A stretch of DNA of 64,000 nt from the NCBI GenBank assembly GCA_029945375.1, contig CM057057.1, positions 1,488,001 to 1,552,000 of the forward strand. The letters run 5' to 3'. The DNA comes from Agaricus subrufescens (taxonomy: Eukaryota; Basidiomycota; Agaricomycetes; Agaricales; Agaricaceae). Numbering within the stretch: position 1 is the first letter of the stretch; each line of letters opens with the position of its first letter. The position numbers and the translations under genes are program-made. Below, piece after piece: positions 43,611 to 55,811 of this stretch. The notes beneath the pieces were generated by a model. The model was given only the letters and a program-made list of their open reading frames with translations, made no database searches and was not told the origin of the DNA.

Positions 43611-46600
43611 ATGAGTATGTCAGGCAACTCTCCTCCCACCCTCGAAAGTCAAATATCATCTCGAATTCCTCGCCTTAGGAAGCATGTCTCTTCTACATCT
43701 GCTCCTTCACTCCCCACCAAATCCCAAAGTCACGTTCCTTGGCTTTCCCGCTTCAAAAAGCGTGTCTCTTCTGCGTTTACTCCTTCGTCTTCTACTTCTC
43801 GCTCTTGTCAGTCTTCTAATTTGCCTGGCAGTAGCACCGGAAGCCTAGATATCCCCACCCACCCTGCAGAAACTGATATTGCACCCATGCCTATCTCTCC
43901 CCATGCCTCAACTTCAAGCACCCCCATTCCATGTACGCCAAATTCACTACCTACGCACCGATCACAAGACTCGTCGCTTTCTCCTCAAGCCTCTCTTGTT
44001 CGCCTGCATCCTCTATTGTCCAGCGATGATACAGCTAAAGTAGGGGCGCCGAACCATCATGCAGTTATTCTTCCACATTTACCACGAGATTTTGCCCTTC
44101 CCCTTGCGGACTCTGTCCTCCTACAGGATCCTCCATCGCTCGAAGATAAAACAGAGAGATTAAACGTACGAGGCCCCACTTCCGACCTTCCTCCGGCACC
44201 CCCTCATCCGCCATCAGCTTCAAGCACCTTACCTTCTCCTACTACAAACTGTGCATATAGTGGTCCATCCTCAAACTCTCAGCCCCAAATTAATGCCATA
44301 GCAGGCTCGACCATTCCGAACTATTCATCTACGGCCCTCAGTCACCATCCGCCTCAGCTACTACAAGGACCAGGATTGAGTTATCACGGAACAAGTGTGA
44401 GTGTCATGTTTAATTCGAAACCTTCCCTAATTACATTTGTCCCAGCAAATGTTTCACCAAGCGAAAAACTTTGTTGTGAAAGACACCATGTTTATTGAAA
44501 ACAGCATCACCGTGGACAACTGTAAGAACATTTAACGTGATAACTATTTAATTTACGCTAATTTCCACTAGTCATGAAGGAGCTTCTACAAGAGACGATC
44601 ATTGGAGCCGAGTTCGACTCCTCTGCCCGCGATCCTCCCCCACGATGTCACCCTGGAACCCGCCTGGCCATCATACAGCGGTGCCTTGAATTCATCAATC
44701 AATGTATCGATGAGGGAAAGTTGCGATGGGTGGTTGGTCCTGCTGGTGTAGGGAAATCCGCAGTCATGCAGATGATTACGGAAATGGCACCTGAAGGCAT
44801 CGTTTTTGCGTCGGTCTTCCTTTCCGTCAACGGACGCAGCGATGGAAAAAAAACCATCATCACTATCGCATATCAGCTGGCCGTTAAACTTAAACCCTAT
44901 CGCCAATTCATCCGTGATGAAATCAGCCTTGATCCGTCTCTCCTTCACAAATCGTTGTCAGTACAGTTCAAGAAGTTCATTGTTGAGCCGTTCATACTCA
45001 AACGCATTTTCGAGCCCTTTCGCCGGTTCTTGGTGGTCATTGATGGTCTCGATGAGTGCGATGATGTCCCCACTCAGCAGAGCCTTCTGGAGCTGATCAC
45101 GGGTTTCTGCATCACATACCCTAGCTCTCCCATCGCATGGATGATTGCCAGTCGCCCCGAGCCCCACATCACCTCGTTCTTTGACAATCCTGAGGTCCAA
45201 CTGGCGTACATAAAGGAGGAAATGGTGATAGATTCTGATGAGGCATGTGAAGATGTTCAACGTTATCTCTGCGAGGAGCTGAAGAAGATCAAACTTGCGC
45301 ATCCTGCACTCAGGCACAAACGAGAATGGCCACTGGAGCATGAGTTCACAATGATTGCCTCTGCTGCGGGAGGATTGTTCGCATATGCTGCGACGGTGGT
45401 CCGGTATATCCGTGATTCTACCCGCGGTGGTCCTGCTGCTCAACTCCGTCGTGTACTTGAAACTATCAGTGCTAGTGCAAAGGATCACGTAGCGGGAAGC
45501 GATCATCCGATGGATCGACTTGACGCGTTGTATAGGAGGATCCTCTCCAATGTCCCGGAAAATGTCATGCCAAATACTAGGAAACTCCTCCTCCTCATAC
45601 GTCCTGGGACCCAATTTCATGTTATCGGCTTCCGCGGGATGTGCAATGCACTGGGGTTGACGGAGGATGATGCATATGATGCAATTTCTCATCTTCACGC
45701 CGTTGTGAAGTTCCCAGGTTCTGACAACGCAGACGATCGACTCTCCTATTATCACAAATCATTTGCGGATTTCCTATCCGACTTTGAGCGGTCCGGATTT
45801 TCTCGACAGTTTGGATTAGAAAGTTCTCAGTGCTACGGCCACGCCTCATTGAGAATTGTCGAGGAGCTTCAAGATGGCTTGGATAGCGCGTCTGGTGGTA
45901 TTAAGATCCGCGGTGGTCGTATGAAAGGCCGCTTAGATAATATCCCACTCTCGTGGCCTGGCGATGAGCGTTTTAAAATTACTGATGAGAAGATGCGGAT
46001 TGAGCTATCAACAGCGGCAATGAATCGGCTAATACTAGATCTCGAATATCCTGATACCGGTCATAGGAGCGTTTCTGACTTTCACGTGTTTACAACACGC
46101 ATTTTAATACCTATGTTGAGACATCCATTTGACACGTTGCGATTATGTGCCCTAGTAAGTTACATGAAGTCGTACATTATTTCAAATACTAAACTCTTCC
46201 ATCAGGATGAATTTCGCGACGAACTTGCAAAGCTTGACAAATTGAAGCGTGTACCTCTCCGGACCCTCAATCATTCAGCAATTTGGGAAACGTTGAATTA
46301 CGGTTTACAATTCCTACTGGATGTAATGTCAAGATTTCTGATTACTGGAATTCGTCTTGCAAAGTGAGCTACCATCTGATTTTTTGTCGAGAGTTTACTG
46401 ACTTTAGATTATGTAGCATGAAAAGAAGGACTTAGATGGTTCAGAGCAGGGGCGAGGATGGTCAACTTCGTTTAAACGCTATTGTCAAGTCGGCACAGAG
46501 ACTGGAGATGACCAAGGTGATAAAGGTGACAAAGATTCAACCCCCTCCCAGTCTCACATTGCTACGTTTCAACAAAGCCATCAAATATGGGTTAAAGAGC

Positions 46601-46815
46601 AGAACAATTATTTTAACATTGCCACTGGCTGTGTTTACTGTTCAGAACGCCTTGCACGCCTTTTTACGAGTAACCCTGATTTATCTGCTACAGTTTTCGT
46701 TGACTCGACCCAAATGACTTATGTCGAAGTCTCATTCACGGACCCCGATGATGGGGTGTCCGAATGGAGATACCGACTTCTTCATTCTGGACGTCCGAGT
46801 AGTATTAATGTGTAG
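43611..46815 (+). CDS. NACHT (NLR-like) copy 6, frameshift in exon 4
   Basis: Exons 43611-44396, 44446-44521, 44572-46154, 46206-46363 and 46417-46815. Exon 1 (262 residues) is remarkable for two leader motifs in tandem: SRIPRLRKHVSSTSAPS as in copy 5, then PWLSRFKKRVSSAFTPSS as in copies 3 and 4. Exon 2 is QMFHQAKNFVVKDTMFIEN. NACHT is intact (GPAGVGKSAVMQ, FLVVIDGLDECDD). Exon 4 is 158 nt, whereas all other copies have exactly 159. One G is missing from a run at 46285-46287 (ATTTGGGAAAC). Translation would leave the family frame there and lose the C-terminal domain, although exon 5 itself is undamaged. It could be a young pseudogene, a truncated product, or an assembly error. The domain order is otherwise normal. 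Confidence 0.85.
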
Positions 46816-47139
46816 CGTAGAAATGTCATTTACAACAATAATTCATGCGGGTTGTTTGTATCACTCTGCTTCAGAACCAATTGGTTTGTACTAACTCGAG
46901 GCGTGTGGTTGTGGGAGTGCCAAGGCTAAGAATGATTCTGGTTGGCTGAGAAGGGGGATTTGAGGAAGAGCCTGAGGGGCGGAGAGAAACAGAAGACGAC
47001 CTTGATGTCAGGGAGTTCGAGTATCAGCTCAAGTGCACGTACCCGACAACAACCTTGGTGCTTAAGTCCTTTGTGACTGTTCAACATGAGAGTTGTTGAG
47101 AGAATGTCTTATCAAGTACAGTCATGTAGCCCCAGCTAA
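46816..47139. other. Intergenic region before the 612-bp MITE
   Basis: No gene is seen in this 324 bp. The last three bases (TAA, 47137-47139) are the left target duplication of the following element. Confidence 0.35.
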
Positions 47140-47751
47140 CACGGCGGGCATTTAAATGTCCAATCCCGATTTGGATGCAACTGTCAAGTGACCTGTCCAG
47201 TCGATCGTCACTTGAGTTGTCCAGTTTATTGGTCACACTTGTGTGACGATTTCTCGATGTCGCAGTCGCAAGTCGTCTTCCTCTTCTCATTTATTGACTT
47301 GGGTAATAGTACAGTTCACAGAACTTGATCTCTAGGAGTACCTAGTTACAGTAATTGCACAAAGAGTGAGACCATCAGCAAAAGCAAGCCTCCAATCTGC
47401 AGGCACCAGACTCAGGAGGTTTAAATTACAAAGGCGGAACGTGATTTTGCCTAGGTCACAGTTTGAAAATTACTTAAGCTGCCTTATCAACAAACAAGAG
47501 AGATATGGAACAACTACTGACTACCTAACTGACAGAAGAACAGAGGCAGCCTAGATGTAGTTCAAGAGAGGAGATGAAAGTCACAGAATTTGAAACGCTC
47601 GTAATGAAAGGAGAGCACGAGAAAAGTAGTGGTGTCACACTAGTGTGACCGAGGTCCAATGGCCGACTTGACAACTCAAGTGACGATCGACTGGACAGGT
47701 CACTTGACAGTTGCATCCAAATTGGGATTGGACATTTAAATGCCCGCCGTG
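47140..47751. mobile_element. 612-bp MITE with long CACGGCGG inverted repeats
   Basis: Terminal inverted repeats of at least 82 bp with a single mismatch, starting CACGGCGGGCATTTAAATGT. They are flanked by the 3-bp direct repeat TAA (47137-47139 and 47752-47754). A GGTCACACTTGTGTGAC palindrome and its partner GGTGTCACACTAGTGTGACC follow the repeats at each side. There is no coding capacity. It is the same family as 32031-32386 by its first 11 bases. It stands where copy 7's promoter and exon 1 would be expected and may be linked to their loss. Confidence 0.88.
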
Positions 47752-47897
47752 TAACGAATTGGAAACAGGCACATGTTATTGTTCTATCGGTATGTCACGG
47801 ATCACATGATCACACTGGATGTCACACTCCTCTGCATCGGACCACCGTCGCCAGTCTCGCCACCTCGGCATTTTGATCACAAGGGCAGACGTTGGCC
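47752..47897. other. Short upstream region of NACHT copy 7
   Basis: 146 bp between the MITE and the short first exon of copy 7. It contains ATGTCACGGATCACATGATC and GATGTCACACTCC, degenerate relatives of the array dyad. A CACAAG followed by coding-like sequence may be an acceptor from an unknown upstream exon. Confidence 0.3.
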
Positions 47898-50309
47898 ATG
47901 CAGGGCCCGAATGTCAGTGTTGCTCTTGAAATGAAACGATCACCACTTATCTTCTCCCAGCAAATGTTCAATGGTGCTCACAACTTCACTGTGAACGACT
48001 CCGTGTTTATTGAAAACAGTACCACCGCAGATAACTGTGAGAGTACTATCGAAATAGCCATGCTAATACCCATTGTAATTTGTGCTAGTCATGAAGGAGC
48101 TTTTACAAGAAACAATAATTGGAGCCGAGTTCGATTCCTCCGCCCGCGATCCTCCCCCACGATGTCACCCTGGAACCCGCCTGGCCATCATACAGCGGTG
48201 CCTCGACTTTATCAACCAATGTAATGACGGAGGAAAGTTACGTTGGGTGGTTGGTCCGGCTGGAGTTGGAAAATCAGCAGTTATGCAAATGGTCACTGAA
48301 ACAGCCCCTGACGATGTCGTCTCTGCCTCAATATTTCTTTCAGTCAATGGGCGTAGAGATGGAAGCAAGGTGGTCCTGACCATCGCGTATCAGCTTGCTG
48401 TTAAGAGCGCGCTCTATCGTCAATTCATCCGTGATCAGATCAGCCTTGACCCATCTCTCCTACGAAAATTGTTACCAGTACAGTTCAAGAAGTTCATCGT
48501 TGAACCATTTGTGCTCAAACACATTCTTGACCCTTCTCGTCGACTCCTAGTGGTCATCGATGGCCTTGACGAGTGCGATGATCTTCCCACTCAGCGAAAG
48601 CTCCTCGAGCTAATCATGGACTTCTGCACCACATACCCTACCTCTCCCATCGCGTGGATTGTCGCCAGTCGCCCAGAGCCTCACATCACATCATTCTTTG
48701 ACAACCTCGAAACCTGTCACGCATACATAAAGGAAGAAATGGAGATAGAGTCTGACGAGGCCTGCGAGGAAGTTCAACGATATCTCCGTGACGAACTCAA
48801 GAAGATCCAACTCCAGTATTCCACGCTTAGGCACAAGCGAGAATGGCCTTTGGAACATGAATTCACCAAGATTGCTTCAGCTGCGGGAGGGCTCTTCGCA
48901 TATGCTGCAACCGTCATCCGATACATTGGCGATCGTACCCAGGGAGGCCCGGCTGCTAAGCTTCGTCGCGTACTCGAAACCATCGATACTACCTCAAAGG
49001 ACCATGTGGTGGGAAGGGATCATCCGATGGATCGACTTGATGCGTTGTACAAGAGAATCCTTTCCAGTGTCCCGGATAGTGTTATGCCCAACACCAGAAA
49101 ATTACTGCTGATATCTTCAAGGGACTTCTCCGATGTGTTCTCATTCCGCGGGCTATGCAATGCACTGGGATTGACTGAGGATGATGCGTATGATGCCATT
49201 TCTCATCTTCACGCTGTTATGAAGATCCCCGAGCCTGACAGAGCCGATGATTCACGTCTTTCCTTTTATCATAAATCTTATGAGGATTTCCTATTCGATT
49301 TCGGGCGATCTGGGTTTTCTCAGGATTTTTTCGATGAGGGTATAAAACTATGTTCTGAGATTGCGCTCAGGATTGTTGAGGAGGTTCCATATTATGCGAG
49401 TGGCGTGGCCGATGAACATATCAAACTTCGGGGTGGTGTAATGAAAAGCCACTATCAAAGCATTTCTCTTTCGTGGCCTGGCGACGAGCGTTTTCGGACG
49501 ACCGATGAGGATCTTCGGTCAAACTTATATAGCAATACAGTGAATTGGGTGTGGGGAAATTTCGTGTGCTTCTATGAGAGTATATCCTGCTTTCATACAT
49601 TGACGACGTATTTCACTCTACCTCCGACTTATTTCCCGGTTTATAAATTGCGAGCGAACGCGTTTGTAAGTTCCCCTAGGCTGTTTCCTAGTATATATGC
49701 TGAAACCTATGATTAGGACAGGTTCCGCTATGAACTCACAAAACTCGGAAAATTAATCCGAGTACCCCTCCGGGCACTCGATTATGCCGCAGTCTGTGGA
49801 AGTATTGAATTGTTGTTCACAAGTCCCACTGGAAATAACATTGGAGTTTCAGATACCTGGAACTCGTCTTGCAACGTGAGTTATAATTCAGCGGCTGTCA
49901 GGGGTTAACTTAATTTCAGCTGATGTAGCACGAGAAGGAGGAAATAGATAGTTCAGAGCAACATCGAGGATGGACAACCAATTTTAGAAGATATTACCGA
50001 GTCGACTCGAGCGCTGAGGATGATGAAAATACAAATATCCCTCGGTTCCATATTACTACGCGTCAACAATCCCATGAGCTCTGGCATCAACTAGATTTTC
50101 CTTGGGACCATGCTGCTGTGGCCTGCATTCACTGCTCACGACGCTTTGCACGCCACTTTATGAATAATCCTGATTTACTTGTGACTATTTTTCTTGATTC
50201 AACTCAGATGTGTTATGCAGAATTGTTGTTTGTTGACCCAGATGATGGAGTGTCGGAGTGGCGATACCGGTTTTTACACTCTGGATGTCCGACTATTATT
50301 GATGAGTAG
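47898..50309 (+). CDS. NACHT (NLR-like) protein copy 7, short N-terminus
   Basis: Exons 47898-47912, 47961-48036, 48089-49665, 49717-49875 and 49929-50309 join in phase, giving about 735 residues. The long Ser/Pro-rich first exon and basic leader of the other copies are missing. Only the end of exon 1 (MQGPN, with a GTCAGT donor) remains, preceded by unrelated sequence and a MITE. Exon 2 is QMFNGAHNFTVNDSVFIEN. NACHT is intact: Walker A GPAGVGKS at about 86, LLVVIDGLDECDD, IVASRPEPH. Exon 3 is a little shorter (1577 nt) and its later half differs from the others (RKLLLISSRDFSDVFS, CSEIALRIVEEVPYYA). The C-terminal domain is complete (CIHCSRRFARHF, FLDSTQMCYAELLFVDPDD). Either this is a leaderless natural variant or an unseen upstream exon supplies the start. 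Confidence 0.82.
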
Positions 50310-50532
50310 TATGTGTTTTGTTATGTAACGCTAATGTTTCAACGTTATTTGACTACTCTGTTAAATGGAATACTTTGGCAAGGAAAACAATGCGTGATCT
50401 ACAAGAAACACTTGACTACCGGTGGCGGTTGTAATCAGTCAAAAAATTCACGTCCGTTTGAAGTTGGAAGGATGGGATCATTCATTGTTGGCTAACGTTT
50501 GACGATCGCATCACGAGAAGGTGAAGCAGTGG

Positions 50533-50546
50533 TGTGACACTCCACA
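50533..50546. promoter_or_regulatory. Degenerate promoter dyad of NACHT copy 8
   Basis: TGTGACACTCCACA, 56 bp before the ATG at 50602. It keeps TGTGAC and the terminal CACA of the common element. Confidence 0.4.
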
Positions 50547-52839
50547 AACCGAATAGCAATTGTGACTACTTCCCGTATCCCGCCTTTTCCTACCTTCAAG
50601 TATGTCCAAGCCGGCTAAGTCCTCTTCAAATTCCAACCACCATGCCTCGTGGCTTTTTCGTTCCAAGAAACGCTTAATTTCCCTTTTCTCCCCTCTTCAA
50701 GCGCCTCAGATTTCTCAAAGTCAATCATCAACCTATCAAGATGCAACCGTGAGTTTGCCATTCATTTGGGACGTTCTCTCACTGTATCATGGTTAGCATA
50801 TATTTGATGGAGCGCATAACTTTGTCGTGAACGACGGCACATTTATTAATATTGTTGCAGGCACCTGTAAGCAAGGCCAACATTCTACGTCGTATACTAA
50901 CTGACATACCTACCAGTTATGGAGAAGTTCCTACAGCAGACAATAATCGGAGCCGAATTCGACTCTTCTGACCGTGATCCTCCCCCACGGTGCCACCCTG
51001 GAACACGGCTAACGATCATACAACGGTGCTTTGACTTTATCACACAGTGTCATGACCAAGAGAAGCTACTTTGGGTGGTTGGTCCGGCAGGAGTTGGGAA
51101 ATCAGCAGTCATGCAGATGGTTACCGAAAATGCCCCTCCAGGCCTCATTTTTGCCTCAATCTTCCTTTCCATTAACGGACGTAGGGACGGGACCAAGGTC
51201 ATCATAACTATCGCGTACCAACTCGCAGTCAAGTGTAGGCCATACCGTCAATTCATTGAGAATCAGGTCAACCTTGACCCATCCCTTCTTCGAAAATCAC
51301 TGCCAGTACAGTTCAATAAATTTATTGTTGAACCGTTCATGCACACCTCTATGCCCTCTGGTCGTTTCCTAATTGTCATTGATGGCCTTGACGAGTGCGA
51401 CAACCCCCTCACTCAACAAAAGCTCCTCAAGCTCATCACCGAATATTGCATCGAACACCCTACCTCTCCCATCGCATGGATTATTGCCAGTCGCCCGGAG
51501 TATCACATTATTTCGTTTTTTGAAAAGCAGGAAGTACAACTGTCATACATAATGGAGGAAATGGTGATTGATTCAGATGAAGCTTGCAAGGAGGTTCAAC
51601 GATATCTTCGGGATGAATTGAACAAGATCAAACTTGCACATCCCACTCTAAGTTACAAGCGAGAGTGGCCGTTGGAGCACGAATTCACAACAATTGCGTC
51701 AGCCGCGGGAGGACTCTTTGCATACGCTGCAACAGTGGTCCGTTACATAGGTGATCCTAACCACGGGAGCCCAACTGCTCAGCTTCGTCGCGTGTTGGAA
51801 ACCATTGAGGATAGTGAGAAGGATCACCCGTCTGGAAAAGGTCACCCAAATTCAATGGCTCAGCTCGACGCACTGTATAAGAGGATCCTCTCCAATATCC
51901 CGGATGATGTTATGATAAACACCCGCAAACTGTTGCTCATACGTCCAAGGGCATTCGTTCGCAATCTCGGATTCCGAGGGTGGTGTAATGGACTAGGATT
52001 GACGGAGGATGAAGCTTATGAAGCTCTTTGTCATTTGTATGCTGTTATGAAGATTCCCAAGCCTGATCAAGCTGATGAGGAACGTCTCTCGTATTATCAC
52101 AAATCATTTGAAGACTTCCTATCCGATTCCAAACGATCTGGATTTTCCACAGACTTCTATGATGAGGGCATGCACCTCTGCCTCAACGTTTCATCGAGAA
52201 TTTTCAAGGAGGTTCCGTACGACTCCGATAACATGGCCAGTGGCAAAAGCATCCGGCTCGGTTCGGAATATTATATAAAAGGCCGCTGTGACAACATTTC
52301 GCTTTCCTGGCCTTATGATGACCGTTTTCGGGTGACAGATGAAACACTACGTGTTCATTTGTACAATGAAACGATGAGTTGGATGTGCAATAACTCTGAA
52401 GTTAGTAAGATTATTTCAGAGAGTATGGCAAAGACTATATGCTCCACTGAACTCGCCGACATGTTCTCATTTCTCAACTTGCGATTGGTACGTTCCACTT
52501 GACTATATTCTCTTTCTGATGCTGAAACGTTGTATCAGGAGCAGTTCCACGATGAACTTGCAAGACTTGGAAAGTTTAAGCAAGTACCGCTTCGAGCATT
52601 AGACTATTCCGCAATCCGTGAAGGCATTGAGGTACAAGTTACGAGTCCTGTTGGGAATGGTGTCGGCCTTCCTGATCGATGGGATACATCTTGTAAAGTA
52701 AGTTTAAGTTTTTAGTTGTTGGATTTACTAACTCTGTGGCGAGTAGCATGAAAAGGAGGAGATAAGTGGGGTACAACAGCGGCGGGGGTGGTCAACAATG
52801 TTTTTAAGGGATGACTCAGTTACCGAAGATGACAAAAAC

Positions 52840-52937
52840 CAGGCTCCTTCCCATCCCCTCTGCTGAGCCGCTCGAGGTCACGTGGGTTCCCACAAACTTT
52901 GTTTGCGAGCGTCAGCGAGGGGCTGGCGACATACGGG
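52840..52937. repeat. Left end of the RecQ/DUF6589 transposon
   Basis: Terminal 18-bp block, a CACGTG near position 40, and a subterminal 33-bp block. All three reappear inverted at the right end. Confidence 0.88.
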
Positions 52938-53058
52938 TCGGCAATCACCGAGGCTCACAGCCACCCTCTTATGTGCCGAACTTGCTCAGACACAAAATGT
53001 CGTTTTTGGTAGTAGACTAATTAATCTATTTATACATACGTCACACATATCTACTCTC

Positions 53059-55811
53059 ATGTCTGCATCCCTGGCCCTGCAACTCGAAGAACTCACCTCG
53101 CCGTGGACATCTGAGCGCATCAGAGACTTAGTCCAATCAAAATTTCATAAGCGGGCATGTTGGTATCAAATAGAAGCCGCTAGAGCCTTCTATTCCGGCC
53201 ACGATGTGATCGGTTGCGCTCCTACTGGTGCCGGCAAAACACTGTCGTTTTGGATTCCTTTGCTCATGGCCAATGAGGATGGGATTTCCAAAATCCTCTT
53301 TGTGATCAGTCCTCTCAACGTACTTGCTAAGGATCAGGCCAAGGAGCTGAAGAAGGCCGGCATTTCGGCCATTGCTGTTGCTGCCGAAAATGCAACAGTA
53401 AATACATTCAAGGTACATATCTCATTTTGTAGCTCAAATCTCCGCTCACTATGGCCAGAATATTGCCTCTGGAAAGTATCAGGTTGTTATCACCAACCCG
53501 GAAATCATGGTGACGAATGACCGGCTCAAAAAACTGTGGACTACATCAACATTCACTCAACGTATCCTTGGTTTTGTTTTCGACGAGGCCCACTGTATAA
53601 CTCAGTGGGGGAAGTTCAGAAAAGCATATCTCGCTGTTGGAATTATCAGATATTTGATATCTGATCCTGTACCATTTTACCTCGCTTCGGCAACTCTTCC
53701 CCCACCACTACTCGCCGAAACACGAAAGCTCCTTCATATGAACCGTGCACACACTGTCGATCTATTATGCAGTAATGAGCGGCCAGATATAGCGCTCATG
53801 GTGCGTCAAATGGCCTACCCTGGATCTTCCTATCGCGACCTCGAGTTTCTTGTGCCATACAACTGGCAAGACGGCATGTTACAACCACGGAAGTTCATAG
53901 TTTTCTTTGATAATATCAAAGAATGCGAAGGAGCCAAAGATTTTTTCGACGGACGATTACTTCAAGAGCATCATGACAAGATCATGTATTTTCATTCAAC
54001 AATGAGCTCACAGTATCGTGATAAGATGCTTGACGCATTTCGAAGAGGGGACCTTTGGGGACTTCTCTGCACTGATGCGTTTGGTTTGGTAAGTTGTACA
54101 TATCTAAATAATTGAATTGTTTACTTACAAAGAAAAATCAAGGGAATGGATGTTGGCGACATCGAGGTGGTTGTCCAATACAAAGCTACATGCGAATTCT
54201 CGACGCTGTGGCAGCGGTTTGGTCGTGCGGCGCGGCGTGAAGGCGTACAGGGAGTCGGAGTGTTGCTTGTGGAGAAAAAAGATGTGACGGCTAGCAGGAG
54301 GACAAAAAAGGCATTCGCATCGACGGGCAAACGATCAAGAGACGACTCACAGGGGGGAAGAAAAAAAAGGCAACGACGAACATATGAGATGGCGGCATCA
54401 GTCATTGTCAAAGAAGAGGAGAAGCCCGGGAATGTCGCAACTGCGGACCCTATCACAGACCCTGCCAAGGAATGGACGTGTGAACGAAGGAAGAGATATT
54501 TAAAGCCGGAAATAGCACCAAACGATCCGACTAACACAAAAAAAGGGAAAAACCCGGGTGTAATCCCTGGGTCTGCAATCGACGACTACATTAATCTCCC
54601 CCCCTTTATCCCATGTCGTCGTCTAGTCTCTCAGTTATATTTTGCAAACGATACCAGAGGTAAGTACTATTCTTTGTTTCCGGCTGTTCGATTGCTTATA
54701 CTTTTAATAGTAATTGATGGGCATCTCCAGTGTGACCCTGTAACGAACGGCGGCTGCCAGCGTTGCAGACCCCGCACTTGCACCATGTGTTGCGACAAAT
54801 GCAACCCAGGCTATTTTGTGGACTTCTTTGTCTGCCCAACAAAACGACCATCTGCGCCCCGACGTTCAAATATCAATCAAGACTATATTCGGCTGCCTCA
54901 GCACAAGACGTTTGAGCAGGCATTATTTGACTGGCGTGGTACTCAAGCACTCCAACAATTAGGGGAGGATGTTATTTCAGACTTAGGGCCGGAACTCCTC
55001 ATGTCCGGAGAGGTTATGTCCCGCATAGTTGATTGTTGGACTTTTGGGAAGATAGCTAACCTTTCTGACTTGCGTAGGGAAACAAGCTGGGCAGACGAAT
55101 GGATAGACTTGTGTGGTCAATCGCTGATTGACCTTGTCATCACTCATTCCAACTTCGTAGCTCAAGAGGCTGCTAACGATCTCACTTCCGCCACCATGAC
55201 CTCGGAACCACTGATCCTCCTATCGGGAACTTCGACGGATACTGTCACTAGCAATACCAATATGGTATCGTCAACATCGTCGACTCTACCTGCCTCAGCA
55301 CTGCCTCAAATATGTTCCGAAACTGTACACCTTCCATCATCAACGCCACTGTCCCCTCCCCCCTCCACACCATTAATGCTGGCCCCTTTAGTCCCGCAAA
55401 AGCGTGTGCTAAGATGCAAGTTGTGTCAAAGAACGGGCCATAATCGTATGTATCATTTTCACATCCCTCTTAATAGAGAACTCAACAAGACACGAACATG
55501 TAGAAAGAACATGCCCACTTCGTGATACATCACATATATCGAGAGAGGTAAAAATTGAACTAATTGATCACATAGAACAAGAAAATCTCCATCGCATGAC
55601 CCTGACTCCCGTTGCCACGACTTCGCTCCCCACAGCCTCCACTCCAACTGCTTCAGTGGCTCGACCTCCACTCCGCTCCCGTGGACAACAACAAGAAAAA
55701 TACATATTCGAAAGTTATGACTGGCTGAGCTATGATCGACTTTCTCAAGTTGCAAATTTGCAGGCAACTCAATCATCAACGAATAATGTTCCATCATCGA
55801 AGATATCTTGA
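53059..55811 (+). CDS. RecQ-like DEAH helicase with C-terminal zinc-binding motifs, 856 residues
   Basis: Exons 53059-53412, 53459-54088, 54143-54659, 54711-55445 and 55477-55811 join in phase. Helicase motifs, in order: CWYQIEAARAFYSGHDVIGC, Walker A APTGAGKT (54-61), ISPLNVLAKDQ, VFDEAHCITQWG (DEAH at 160-163), LASATLPP, IVFFDNIKECEG, CTDAFGLGMDVGDIEVVVQY and QRFGRAARREG. All are conserved, so ATP-dependent 3'-5' unwinding of the RecQ type is expected. After a basic linker follows a Cys-rich region (CDPVTNGGCQRCRPRTCTMC, continuing to CDKC). Near the end is a zinc-knuckle-like CKLCQRTGHN plus a later Cys. The start ATG is within 220 bp of the element end. Its stop lies 43 bp inside the 3' end of the convergent gene. 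In the context of the element it is presumably needed for mobilisation, which is inference. Confidence 0.9.
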
